Assembly (NCBI GenBank): GCA_030123675.1
Contig: JASJYH010000015.1
Span: 1 to 38,736 of the forward strand
Source of the DNA: Anaerolineae bacterium
Lineage (GTDB): Bacteria > Chloroflexota > Anaerolineae > Anaerolineales > Villigracilaceae
Reading direction: 5' to 3'
Length of the DNA: 38,736 nucleotides
The notes below the pieces were generated by a model. It was not told the origin of the DNA. It made no database searches and was given only the letters and a program-made list of their open reading frames with translations. Below, in pieces: positions 17,499-25,335 of this stretch (positions within the stretch are counted from its first letter, which is position 1; each line of letters opens with the position of its first letter). The translations under genes and the position numbers were made by a program.

Positions 17499-19037
17499 AT
17501 GGCTCAATCTATATCTCCTTTGCAGTCTATAGAGGCGCGCTTGCGGCTACTATTACCAGCCAGTTTGTATGCCAAAGCCTGGGTGGATCCATCGCCTACA
17601 TCATTAGAACATGTTTTTAATCATTTGCGAACCCTACAACGCATATTATATGATTATAGTTCCCGGCGGATTGCAGAGCGCTTACCAGTTCCTGGAAAAA
17701 TTGATTATGAATGGCAAAGGGGTACCTTGATGTTCACCGATCTAGCTGGATTCACCAAGCTGATGGAAGCCAATTCGGGCCAAGGCCCAGCTGGTGCGGC
17801 AGCGCTGCTCAAAGTGCTGAATAATTATTTTTCTGAGATGATTGAAATTATCAGCACGTCGGGGGGTGATTTGATGGAATTTACGGGCGATGCCTTGTTT
17901 GCTTTTTTCCCGACGGATGAACGAAAAAAAGATACGGCATTGGCTGTTAAAGCGGGTCTGCGGATGCAACATGCCATGTCTAAATTTGCAGAGATCAAAA
18001 CCCCTCAAGGAAACTTGCATCTTGGAATGCGGGTTGGCATTCATACTGGCCGCTTCCTGGCTGCCGACATTGGTACGCCGCGCAGGATGGAACACGTATT
18101 GTTGGGGACTGCGGTGCAGCAAGCAAAATTGAGTGAAAGCAACGGCCAGGAAGGACGTGTATGCCTTTCTAAGGAGGCGTTTGAGAAGGTCAAGGATGAA
18201 TTCAATTTTGAAGAGGGGAAATCCGGATATAAATATGTGGTTGATGACCTGAGCGACTCGCAATTGGATGAATATGAAATTATGCCGCGCCGTCGATTGG
18301 CCAGTTCGGTCCTTTTTGAACGTAGTGTTGCCAGTATTATGGAAGAAATCAAGGCAACGCTCAAATCTGTTGAGCCGTTGGCTAGTTATATTCCTGCGCC
18401 AATCTTGAATTTGTTGGTCGAAAGCGCCGACAACCGCCACATTCCGCCTGATTTTCCAGAGCCCACGATTGTTTTTGTCAACTTCGTCGGTTTGCCCGAG
18501 CTGGTAGACCTGGCGTTGCCCGGCGAGGAGACCAAGGTTGTCAATAGCTTTTCGCGCGCCTTTTCGCTTTTCAATGCAGCGGTGGAATCGCGCGGGGGTG
18601 TACTCAAAAAAGTGACGTATCATTTGTTCGGATCTGATATCGTAATTTATTTTGGTGTGCCCACTGCACATACCAATGACCCTGTCCGAGCTGTAGAATC
18701 TGTGCTGGAAATTCGCGAAATTGTTCAGGACTTGAAACCACCCACTGTTGGGGGAGTTACGCCGGAAATTTATTGCCAGATTGGTATTTCGAAAGGACCC
18801 TGCTTTGTTGCCGAAGTGGGTCAACCGCGTGGACGGCGCGAATTCAACGTGTTGAGTGACACCGTTAATACCACCGCACGTTTGATGAACCGGGCTAAGC
18901 GTAATCAAATTCTGATTTCCGAGCGTGTTCATGAGGAAATCAATGCTTATTTTGATTGCAAATCATTGGGTGAAGTAGCTTTGAAAGGCAAAAGCGCAAA
19001 CACTCCCATTTTTGAAGTTCTCAAGAAAAAAACCTAA
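17499..19037 (+). CDS. Tandem class III adenylate/guanylate cyclase
   Basis: A 512-residue soluble protein with two cyclase homology domains. Domain 1 (about 74-235) carries both metal-binding Asp (FTDLAGFT, Asp81; FTGDALFAFF, Asp131) but has Glu127 where the base-binding Lys normally sits, and VQQAKLSES in place of the Asn-x3-Arg motif. Domain 2 (about 322-505) is the reverse: Asn328 replaces the first Asp, while Lys371 and VNTTARL (Asn457, Arg461) are kept. The two halves thus complete one active site, as in mammalian C1/C2 cyclases. The start is MAQSISPLQ at 17499. The gene converges on the MinD operon, with its last four bases overlapping the final gene of that operon. The cNMP receptor in that operon is a natural reader of its product (inference). 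ATP or GTP preference is unclear. Confidence 0.88.
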   Translation: MAQSISPLQSIEARLRLLLPASLYAKAWVDPSPTSLEHVFNHLRTLQRILYDYSSRRIAERLPVPGKIDYEWQRGTLMFTDLAGFTKLMEANSGQGPAGAAALLKVLNNYFSEMIEIISTSGGDLMEFTGDALFAFFPTDERKKDTALAVKAGLRMQHAMSKFAEIKTPQGNLHLGMRVGIHTGRFLAADIGTPRRMEHVLLGTAVQQAKLSESNGQEGRVCLSKEAFEKVKDEFNFEEGKSGYKYVVDDLSDSQLDEYEIMPRRRLASSVLFERSVASIMEEIKATLKSVEPLASYIPAPILNLLVESADNRHIPPDFPEPTIVFVNFVGLPELVDLALPGEETKVVNSFSRAFSLFNAAVESRGGVLKKVTYHLFGSDIVIYFGVPTAHTNDPVRAVESVLEIREIVQDLKPPTVGGVTPEIYCQIGISKGPCFVAEVGQPRGRREFNVLSDTVNTTARLMNRAKRNQILISERVHEEINAYFDCKSLGEVALKGKSANTPIFEVLKKKT

Positions 19038-19405
19038 GAGTCGGGTTTGTCTTTGAGCTTATCATCAAGGCTTTGCCAGATGCCGCCGCCAAGTTTGCTG
19101 CCTGCTTTGCGCCGCAAGTTGACTTTATAAATCGCCCGCTCGCCTTCCCCGATTTGTATTACCCAGGCTTGTTCGCTCAACGTTTTCAGGGCATTGTCCA
19201 GATCTTTAGGCGATAGCCGTACATCTTCGGGAAATTTTTCCACGGCTTTAATAAGCTCGGGATAGTTCATCTGAAGTTCCCGTAACATCAGGCGCATAAT
19301 TTTTCGAAGAGCGGGTGGCAGGTCAATCAGGTCCAAGGCCGTGATGCCACCTTCTTTTTGTTTATTTTCAATTTGTTTTTGTAAGCGATCAAATACGCCA
19401 GTCAT
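19034..19405 (-). CDS. Small winged-helix-like protein with C-terminal GGGIW tail
   Basis: A 123-residue protein. Residues about 24-95 look like a winged-helix unit: LPPALRKIMRLMLRELQMNYPELIKAVE, LSPKDLDNALKTLSEQAWVIQIGEGERAIYKVN, that is helices, a recognition-like helix and a beta hairpin. The tail SKLGGGIWQSLDDKLKDKPDS shares GGG[IL]W[QS]SL[DE] with the end of PrsW, the first gene of the same operon. A second small protein of similar size and predicted fold follows the second MinD-like gene (26091-26459), so the MinD-plus-small-protein pairing recurs. No DNA-binding evidence exists beyond the fold guess; it may be a protein-docking wing. It is the last of five genes, 12 bases after the zinc protein. 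Confidence 0.7.
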   Translation of the reverse strand: MTGVFDRLQKQIENKQKEGGITALDLIDLPPALRKIMRLMLRELQMNYPELIKAVEKFPEDVRLSPKDLDNALKTLSEQAWVIQIGEGERAIYKVNLRRKAGSKLGGGIWQSLDDKLKDKPDS

Positions 19406-19417
19406 ATATGCCTCACT

Positions 19418-19630
19418 CTAAAACAATTCAGGCATAGAAATGGGTTCGGGTTGTGGTTCGCATTCGCCACACCAGATCACATTAGCTACTGCCAGCCCTT
19501 TGGGGGAATCATTTCCACCTAGAAACATAGCAATAAAAGTAGACATCGGTTTAACATGGTCTTTGCAGACGAAGCGCCCACATAAAGAACAGGCAGCCCG
19601 TGGAGATTCGTCACAGTACCAACATTGCAT
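19418..19630 (-). CDS. Small zinc-binding (B-box-like) protein
   Basis: A 70-residue protein rich in paired cysteines: MQCWYCDESPRAACSLCGRFVCKDHV, then VIWCGEC. The spacing Cys-x2-Cys ... Cys-x2-Cys-x4-Cys-x2-His ... Cys-x2-Cys would bind two zinc ions, as in B-box-like fingers. No catalytic domain is present. It is nine bases after the MinD-like gene and 12 before the winged-helix-like gene. The AGGAGG-type ribosome site lies just upstream of the ATG. Its likely job is protein-protein contact within the operon's complex (inference). It is too short for a confident family name. Confidence 0.75.
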   Translation of the reverse strand: MQCWYCDESPRAACSLCGRFVCKDHVKPMSTFIAMFLGGNDSPKGLAVANVIWCGECEPQPEPISMPELF

Positions 19631-19639
19631 TTTTTCCTC

Positions 19640-20419
19640 CTACGGAATCGATAAAATTACTTCCGCTATCTTGCGGATTCCCTTGGACCAATCATGCTCC
19701 GGATTACTGAGCGAGAACAAATCTTTACTACCATTGCTAGCCAGTTCAAAGTTGAGTGGCAAGATGCCAATTGGGGAAGTTTTGAATGCGGCCTCGATTT
19801 GTTTTGTGAGGTCATCCAAATCTGTGCCAGGCACAGCTTTGTTCACCATCAAAAGCAGATTGGGGACATCCAGGCTGCGGGCAATATGGACTGTTACAGC
19901 GGTTCCTTGAAAATCCTGATTATCGGGGCGTAGAATGATAATTAGGACATCCGAAATCGCTATGGAGAGCAAAGTTTCTTCGTTTAGGCCGGGATGGGTA
20001 TCAATAAATAGGTAATCAAGATCAAATTCTTTCATTAGGGTTTGCAGACCGGTGTTCAGCAAGTTTACATCATATCCCTTTCTTAGTATCTGACTGATAT
20101 CACTTCCGCGAATGGAGGAAGGGAAAAGCCAAATATCCTTTCCGGCCAGTTGGGCGCGCCCCTCATCCGAGCCTACATTTTCCCCAATATTAAAAGCCAC
20201 GTCTTTGATTTCACACTTCCCATTTAAGAAATCATTTAGTGTTTTGCCCATACTGGATTCGTCCAGCCCAAACAATACATGGATTCCGGGTGATTGGATG
20301 TCAGTGTCTACCACACCAACACGTTTGCCTGCCAGGGCCACGTGAGCGGCCAGGTTGGCGGTCGAGTTAGATTTGCCCGTTCCCCCTCGAAACGAGTGGA
20401 TTGAAACGATTTTGCCCAT
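19640..20419 (-). CDS. MinD/ParA-like P-loop ATPase (paralogue 1)
   Basis: A 259-residue SIMIBI-class ATPase. The deviant Walker A is SFRGGTGKSN at residues 9-18. Lys16 and Ser17 are the P-loop pair, but the signature lysine of MinD (KGGxGK) is Arg11. Switch motif VVDTDIQSPG holds Asp38 and Asp40, and Walker B is LDYLFIDTHPGLNEETL. These residues predict ATP-dependent dimerisation. No MinD-type amphipathic membrane helix is obvious at the C-terminus. It lies between the cNMP receptor gene (15 bases) and the zinc-protein gene (9 bases). It is clearly paralogous to the ATPases at 25336 and 26551. Without minC/minE or parB nearby, a standard division or plasmid role is unlikely. I infer a signalling or localisation ATPase. 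Confidence 0.9.
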   Translation of the reverse strand: MGKIVSIHSFRGGTGKSNSTANLAAHVALAGKRVGVVDTDIQSPGIHVLFGLDESSMGKTLNDFLNGKCEIKDVAFNIGENVGSDEGRAQLAGKDIWLFPSSIRGSDISQILRKGYDVNLLNTGLQTLMKEFDLDYLFIDTHPGLNEETLLSIAISDVLIIILRPDNQDFQGTAVTVHIARSLDVPNLLLMVNKAVPGTDLDDLTKQIEAAFKTSPIGILPLNFELASNGSKDLFSLSNPEHDWSKGIRKIAEVILSIP

Positions 20420-20434
20420 ATGCCTCCAATAGTG

Positions 20435-21178
20435 TTACTTATTATCCAAACGTTGTTCGCGTAATTTTTTTGCCTGGTCCTTCAATTTGACATAGAAATC
20501 GGTGCCAGTGATCTCATCCAATTCTTCTTTCAGCTGGGATTCATCAATTTGTAAAGTAAGTTTTTCGACTTGGTTTTTCAAATCATCTTCACGGCTTTTC
20601 ACACCTTGAACCATTGCAAAAAACTCGGCCAATAGCTGTCCGATCTTATCTTGATCGCTGACCTGTTTAATCCCTTTTTGTGATGCTTGAGTTTCACCGA
20701 TAAATGAGTAATCTCCTTTTGCAACGCGCTTACTCATTTCGGTGATCTTCTCAATGTAACTGGTGTTGTAGCGCATTCTAGAGGAAAAATTGCGGATCAC
20801 GGATAGCGCCAAGTCGGGTTGTTGCTTTAATATTTCCATAAAATCAACCCGTTTTAACTCTAACACCTCTGTTTTTTCGAGGGCTACCACCCCGGCTGAG
20901 CGTGGTTCGTTATCCAACAAAGCCATTTCACCGATGATTTCTCCAGCACCAACTTGATTTAACACGATATCGCTGCCCTGAGTATCTCTCGCGATAACCT
21001 TTACCCAGCCTGAGTTGATAATGAAAAGGGAATTGCCCTCATCACCCTTCTGAAAAAGAACTTCATCCTTTTTCAATGTTCGTTTAAGAATTTTCTGAGC
21101 AAGGCCAGCCAACATATCATCGGACAATTCGTCGAACCAATCGATATTTTTCAGTTGGGATATTGTTTCCTGATCCAT
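20435..21178 (-). CDS. Cyclic-nucleotide-binding protein with HAMP segment and conserved tail
   Basis: A 247-residue soluble protein. Residues 10-135 are a CRP-type cyclic-nucleotide-binding domain with an intact phosphate-binding cassette, GEIIGEMALLDNEPRSA (Arg93 would hold the cyclic phosphate). There is no helix-turn-helix DNA-binding domain. Instead, residues 150-200 resemble a HAMP segment (KGDYSFI...DKIGQLLAEFFAMVQGVKSRE). The C-terminus is EITGTDFYVKLKDQAKKLR (222-240), shared with the HAMP-GAF protein at 11283-12170. It lies five bases after PrsW and 15 before MinD-like paralogue 1. It probably converts a cAMP or cGMP signal, perhaps from the neighbouring tandem cyclase, into a contact with an operon partner (inference). 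Confidence 0.88.
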   Translation of the reverse strand: MDQETISQLKNIDWFDELSDDMLAGLAQKILKRTLKKDEVLFQKGDEGNSLFIINSGWVKVIARDTQGSDIVLNQVGAGEIIGEMALLDNEPRSAGVVALEKTEVLELKRVDFMEILKQQPDLALSVIRNFSSRMRYNTSYIEKITEMSKRVAKGDYSFIGETQASQKGIKQVSDQDKIGQLLAEFFAMVQGVKSREDDLKNQVEKLTLQIDESQLKEELDEITGTDFYVKLKDQAKKLREQRLDNK

Positions 21179-21183
21179 AATTG

Positions 21184-22299
21184 CTATTCAATTCCTTTAG
21201 GAGTGGGAGATTGTTCGACCCTATTTTCTAGGGATGACCACAAACCCCCACCTTTTTGGCCACCTGTCTCAGCGGATTTTTCCTGTATTTTGGTTTGCAT
21301 TTGATCCCAGACGGAGAGCATCTCCTCGGTAAAGGTACCGCGCACAAATAGCATAGCATACGTGCCAATGGATCTTCTTATTGTGTCCATCGCTGCCCGC
21401 ATTTCCTTCATTTCTGTTTCGATCGCATTATGCATCTTTTCATTATCTTTGAAACTATCCAGTGTTTTGCGCTTGATGCCAAGCCTTGCTTGTATGAATA
21501 ATAACTTTTCAACCTGGGAGGCCTTTTCGTCACCGAACCGTTCGACAACCGGCAGCAAGATTTCGTCCAGATCTTCGAGGCGGTTGACGATCCTCTTTTC
21601 ACCCTTTGTAACTCGATCATCCATCCCTAGTTTTTCTTTAATCCAACTTTGGGCCTGTTTCCTGCCTCGTTTCATGGCAAAGTAAATGAAGCCTGCACCA
21701 AGGAAGCCGGCCCCGATAACGACAATTAAGAAGGTACCACTGGTGACCACGTTATTGAACAGCATGTGCTGTCCGATTGCCAGCACTATCCCGCTCACGA
21801 GAAAGGTCCAACGTGAGAAGGAGGTTTCAACCCGGAATACGCCTAAGGCAATCCCGATTATTGCACTACTGGAGGCATGGATCAAATTAGTTGAGAACAC
21901 CCGTTGAAATGCGACTGCCATTGCAATTGACGGATCGCTTATTACATATTCATAATTTTCAATGATAGCAAAACCAATACCTACAGAAAATCCATATACG
22001 GCGCCATCAACTGAATAAGTAAATTGTGGACGCGTTATTAAGTAAACCAGCAAGAGGCCCTTGAAAACTTCTTCTAAAACAGGAGCCCCAAAACGAATGA
22101 TGGTATCCCAGTCGGTTATGCCATTATCAACCAGGAAGTTGTTGGCATAAACAGCCATCATGTAGGCGATGACCCCCCAGCCTAGAGAAATCAGAACTAT
22201 CCTGAACTGACCGGTTTGATAAAAGTCGAGCTTATAAATTATTGCGAGAAATATAAAGGGAATTGTAAAAGCTAGAATCAACCCTAGAATCATACCCAT
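21184..22299 (-). CDS. PrsW-family intramembrane protease with long cytoplasmic tail
   Basis: A 371-residue protein. The N-terminal roughly 215 residues are polytopic and carry the three PrsW/CAAX-like motifs: EEVFK at 76-80, FAIIEN at 110-115 and the His of NLIHASSSAIIG at 141. The second half (about 216-371) is a soluble, helical, charged tail not seen in the minimal PrsW protein. It ends in GGQKGGGLWSSLENRVEQ, whose GGG[IL]W motif is also in the last gene of this operon. PrsW in Bacillus cleaves an anti-sigma factor. Two anti-sigma genes are in this window (7697 and 24096), but a link is only a guess. It is the first gene of a tight five-gene operon. Confidence 0.88.
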   Translation of the reverse strand: MGMILGLILAFTIPFIFLAIIYKLDFYQTGQFRIVLISLGWGVIAYMMAVYANNFLVDNGITDWDTIIRFGAPVLEEVFKGLLLVYLITRPQFTYSVDGAVYGFSVGIGFAIIENYEYVISDPSIAMAVAFQRVFSTNLIHASSSAIIGIALGVFRVETSFSRWTFLVSGIVLAIGQHMLFNNVVTSGTFLIVVIGAGFLGAGFIYFAMKRGRKQAQSWIKEKLGMDDRVTKGEKRIVNRLEDLDEILLPVVERFGDEKASQVEKLLFIQARLGIKRKTLDSFKDNEKMHNAIETEMKEMRAAMDTIRRSIGTYAMLFVRGTFTEEMLSVWDQMQTKIQEKSAETGGQKGGGLWSSLENRVEQSPTPKGIE

Positions 22300-22401
22300 A
22301 CAGAAATCTTACCCTATCTCATAGGTGTTTGCAACCAATTGACAATATCACTTCCATTGAAAATGACATCCATCCTGCGCTTAATCGCCTTTTGTGGATT
22401 A

Positions 22402-22431
22402 GGGAGATAGCAGTTTGAGCTGCTACCTCCC
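22402..22431. terminator. Hairpin downstream of the Gly/Cys-rich lipoprotein gene
   Basis: Arms 22402-22413 and 22420-22431 pair except for one internal A-C mismatch, around loop TTTGAG. There is no long T run, so it is a weak or structural terminator between two same-strand units. Confidence 0.5.
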
Positions 22432-22450
22432 CATTGTTCAGTCGATCAGA

Positions 22451-23968
22451 TTAGTAGCCGCGAGAGGCGGGTTCCTTGGAGGGAGACCACTCGGACCATT
22501 TGTCGGAAGCGGGGTTGTTGGTGATGAAGTTGATTTCACCACCTTGCCAGGGCACACTGTACAGATCCAGGTTGCCACTGCTGAGGGATGTGAAGGCGAT
22601 GTTGCTGCCTGTGCAATCCCAGGTGGGAGCGCTATCAGGACCATCATAAGTGGTCAGCTGATATTGTGCGCCGGTAGTGAGATCGTAAGTGTACACATCG
22701 GTGATTTGGTCGCCGCCGAGTTGGAAAGCGATCTTGTTTCCATCGGGTGACCAGCTGACATTGCCTGCGTTACCTTGTGAGGTAATGCGTTGGACATTAT
22801 TACCTTGCAGGTCTGAGACGTACAAATCCCAGTTGCCGCCCCAGTCTGCCAGGTAAGAGAGTTGCTCGCCATTAGGAGACCAGGCCGGGAAGATGACATC
22901 GTAGGCCTCGTCAGTGACGGTGAATTCGTTACCAGTGCTGACATTGAGCAGGTAGATATTCCAGGTACCGGAGCGGTTGCTCTGGAAAGTAATCCAATCT
23001 GGGTCTGGTGACCAGAAGGGGTTGACGTCGGCAGCCGGGTTGGTGGTCAACTGGGTTTCGACGCCGGTCTGGGTATCGACTATGTAAATGTCCCAGTTAC
23101 CGTTACGGTCGCTCTGGAAGATGACGTTCTGGTTGTCGGGCCCGAACATGGAGTTGATGTTGTTGGCATCGGTGTTGGTCAGGCGGGATTGGGAGGCGCC
23201 TTGGGTGTCAGCAATATATAGTTCCACGTTGCCATCCCGATTCGTCTGATATACGACCCATTGATCGTTGGGTGAGCGGCTGGGTCGTGAATCTACGAAT
23301 TCGTTGTTGGAAAGGTTGATCAGATTCGCGCCAGAGTCACCTTCGATACCGTCCAGGCGGAAGATATCCAGGTTGCCCGGTCGGAAGGAGTGGAAGACGA
23401 TCCACTGTGGGCAAGTTGGGCCGGGTTCAGGAGCGCTTTCTACATCACATGCACCATCTTCACAGACTGGGGGTGTGCAGTCATCGCCTTCACAAACTGG
23501 AGGCTTACAATTGGGGCCTTTGCATACGGGAGGTATTTCCTTACATACGGGATCGACTTCGCCTTGGGCCGCGCGGCAGTTGGCGTGCAAGCTGCCGTTG
23601 ATCGGGTTGCCACGGCCGTGGTCGCCGTTTCCGCAGGGTAGTTGGTCTTCGTCTAGGCAGGGGTCATTTTTCGTGCTGTTATTGGTGTGGCGTATTGTCT
23701 TAAAACCAGTAGTGCCACAGTCCTCGACAGCAGGGTCGCAATCGATGCTGCCAGAACCGCCGCTGGATTTGCCGCCACCGCCGCCGGAATTGCCACCCCC
23801 GCCGCCGCCACCGCCGCCGCCACTCTTGCCTTTTTCGCCGCCTTTGGCACCGCCGGGTTGATCCAGTGCGGGCGCACAGGCCGATATTAGCACAGACATT
23901 ATGATTGTTGCCGCAACGATAATAAACATTATGCGTCGCCAATCGGTGTGTTTGGTTTTTTGCTTCAT
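22451..23968 (-). CDS. TolB-type beta-propeller lipoprotein with Gly-rich and Cys-rich linker
   Basis: A 505-residue exported lipoprotein (lipobox ISAC, lipid Cys31). After the lipid Cys comes a low-complexity Gly/Ser stretch with a run of ten glycines. A Cys-rich segment follows with about three near-tandem units of the type PPVC-x-G-x2-C (CKGPNCKPPVCEGDDC region). The last about 300 residues are five to six TolB/PD40 propeller repeats (WSPDGNKIAF, SDRNGNWDIYIVDTQTG). The long flexible stalk would lift the propeller off the membrane, and the cysteines could form disulfides or bind metal. AGGAG stands eight bases before the ATG. It lies between the MinD operon and a sigma/anti-sigma pair, all on the same strand. 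The base composition of the Gly run is GC-rich compared with its surroundings. Confidence 0.85.
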   Translation of the reverse strand: MKQKTKHTDWRRIMFIIVAATIIMSVLISACAPALDQPGGAKGGEKGKSGGGGGGGGGGNSGGGGGKSSGGSGSIDCDPAVEDCGTTGFKTIRHTNNSTKNDPCLDEDQLPCGNGDHGRGNPINGSLHANCRAAQGEVDPVCKEIPPVCKGPNCKPPVCEGDDCTPPVCEDGACDVESAPEPGPTCPQWIVFHSFRPGNLDIFRLDGIEGDSGANLINLSNNEFVDSRPSRSPNDQWVVYQTNRDGNVELYIADTQGASQSRLTNTDANNINSMFGPDNQNVIFQSDRNGNWDIYIVDTQTGVETQLTTNPAADVNPFWSPDPDWITFQSNRSGTWNIYLLNVSTGNEFTVTDEAYDVIFPAWSPNGEQLSYLADWGGNWDLYVSDLQGNNVQRITSQGNAGNVSWSPDGNKIAFQLGGDQITDVYTYDLTTGAQYQLTTYDGPDSAPTWDCTGSNIAFTSLSSGNLDLYSVPWQGGEINFITNNPASDKWSEWSPSKEPASRGY

Positions 23969-24095
23969 ACTAATTTCTCCTTTTTAATATTAATGCTTTT
24001 TCTTTTTTTTAAATGTTGTTTCTTGATGTACAAAATTTTCTTAATATTGACCTCCTTAAGGTGGAGCTAACTATAGTTTTTAGAAGAATGTAATT

Positions 24096-24605
24096 TTAAG
24101 ACTTGCGGCGGGTAAGCCACAAAACTAGCAGAATCAGACCACCAATTGCAATCGGAATATAATTGTTTAGAAATTGCCCGCTCGCGCCGGGTTGATCGCC
24201 GTTAGATGAGTTCAGAAAAGGGATTGCCACTAACATAAGCACTACCACGGTCGCCAACGATATGATTATGTTCAAGCGTTGTCGACTGTGTTGCGAGCGC
24301 CATTTTTTTTCGGACGGCTTGAAGTATTCAATAAATTTACGCCAGATAGATTCGTTGACGTGGATCTCGCTGATTTGCATTTGCCCTAGTATATTTTTTT
24401 GAATACGATTGATAACTGCCTCATCAGGATCGTTATCTCCAAATGCGGTTTTTACCCTTATCGCAGTTTGCTCGAGGGCACGCAAGTCTTCCTCCGGTGC
24501 GAACGTGGCCTGATCCAGATTGGCTGGGTTTCCAGCCAGGATCCGATCAACGAAATTGGCTAACTGATCCTGTAACTCAGAATTATTGTTACTAGGTAGG
24601 GTCAT
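24096..24605 (-). CDS. Putative anti-sigma factor, membrane protein
   Basis: A 169-residue protein. The first about 105 residues are soluble, predicted helical and charged (LQDQLANFVDRILAGNPANLDQATFAPEEDLRALEQTAIRVKTAFGDNDP). The rest holds two hydrophobic helices, LNIIISLATVVVLMLVAIPFL and YIPIAIGGLILLVLWL, with a basic end. No zinc-finger anti-sigma signature is visible. The call rests on position: its start overlaps the end of the ECF sigma gene by 14 bases. The layout (cytoplasmic helical domain, then membrane anchor) fits anti-sigma factors. Confidence 0.65.
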   Translation of the reverse strand: MTLPSNNNSELQDQLANFVDRILAGNPANLDQATFAPEEDLRALEQTAIRVKTAFGDNDPDEAVINRIQKNILGQMQISEIHVNESIWRKFIEYFKPSEKKWRSQHSRQRLNIIISLATVVVLMLVAIPFLNSSNGDQPGASGQFLNNYIPIAIGGLILLVLWLTRRKS

Positions 24606-25146
24606 CTTTCACATCCAAGGTATTTCGCAGCGTGGCAATTGCACGACGAAAAAGTGATTTGGTTGCCTCAGGGTTTTGCTTGAGGCTATCTGCAATTTCT
24701 TTGAATTGCATGCCTTCAGCAAACCGAAGCAGGATAACTTCTCGATATTGCTCAGGAAGTTTGTTTAAGGCACGCTGTATGGTGATGCGATCTTCAAGCA
24801 GGATAGGATGATTTTGATCGCCTCGCCGTTCAGCATGAACCATGTCTACTTGCATGGTTTCTTTTTTGCGAGACCGCCTTCGATAATATTCGGCCACTTT
24901 ATGATTTGTTAAGGTTCGAAGCCACGTGCTGAATTGTGCCTCGCCACGAAAGGATGGTAGTGAACTTAGGGCGGCGATAAACACTTCTTGCGTGACGTCT
25001 TCAACATCGGTCTCCGGAACTACATACCGTACCCGATTATAGACAGTTTTTATATGTCGGGTATAGAGCGAATCAAACGCACTCATGTCGCCTTGTATGA
25101 ATTGTTGAACGAGATGGTTGTCGCTTGTATCGGAGTAAGATGTCAT
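24592..25146 (-). CDS. RNA polymerase ECF sigma factor (second)
   Basis: A 184-residue sigma-70 group 4 factor. Region 2 shows HLVQQFIQGDMSAFDSLYTRHIKTVYNRVRYVV, VEDVTQEVFIAALSSL and FSTWLRTLTNHKVAEYYRRRSRK. Region 4 shows LNKLPEQYREVILLRFAEGMQFKEIADSL and a helix-turn-helix ending EATKSLFRRAIATLRNTL. The start MTSYSDTSDN at 25146 is preferred; the longer frame adds 24 residues without family likeness. It overlaps the putative anti-sigma gene and is divergent from the second MinD cluster, with about 190 bases between the two starts. Confidence 0.9.
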   Translation of the reverse strand: MTSYSDTSDNHLVQQFIQGDMSAFDSLYTRHIKTVYNRVRYVVPETDVEDVTQEVFIAALSSLPSFRGEAQFSTWLRTLTNHKVAEYYRRRSRKKETMQVDMVHAERRGDQNHPILLEDRITIQRALNKLPEQYREVILLRFAEGMQFKEIADSLKQNPEATKSLFRRAIATLRNTLDVKDDPT

Positions 25147-25272
25147 TAAAACGTATCTTATTATGTTAGTGGCTCTATAATAGGTATTTGGGTTGTGACA
25201 GAACCCTGAGAACAACAATATTGTAAGCTATAACGGTATTAATATCACATAAAAAGGAATAATGCTGACGAA

Positions 25273-25302
25273 TTGACTAACACTTTGGTTCGGACTTATA
25301 AT
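25273..25302 (+). promoter_or_regulatory. Promoter of the second MinD cluster (TTGACT, 18 bp, TATAAT)
   Basis: A -35 box TTGACT at 25273-25278 and a perfect -10 box TATAAT at 25297-25302 with an 18-base spacer. Transcription would start near 25309, and GGAGG (25327-25331) precedes the ATG at 25336. It looks like a strong housekeeping-type promoter. Confidence 0.75.
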
Positions 25303-25335
25303 AAAGGAAAATAAAGATTCACTAATGGAGGAACT

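Noticed and set aside
17742-18932. A 396-codon frame antisense to the tandem cyclase gene.
   Set aside because: The plus strand encodes clear cyclase motifs, and the antisense product has no recognisable domain.
23268-23970. Long antisense reading frames opposite the Gly/Cys-rich lipoprotein gene.
   Set aside because: They are mirror effects of the GC-rich glycine run and have no ribosome site or family likeness.
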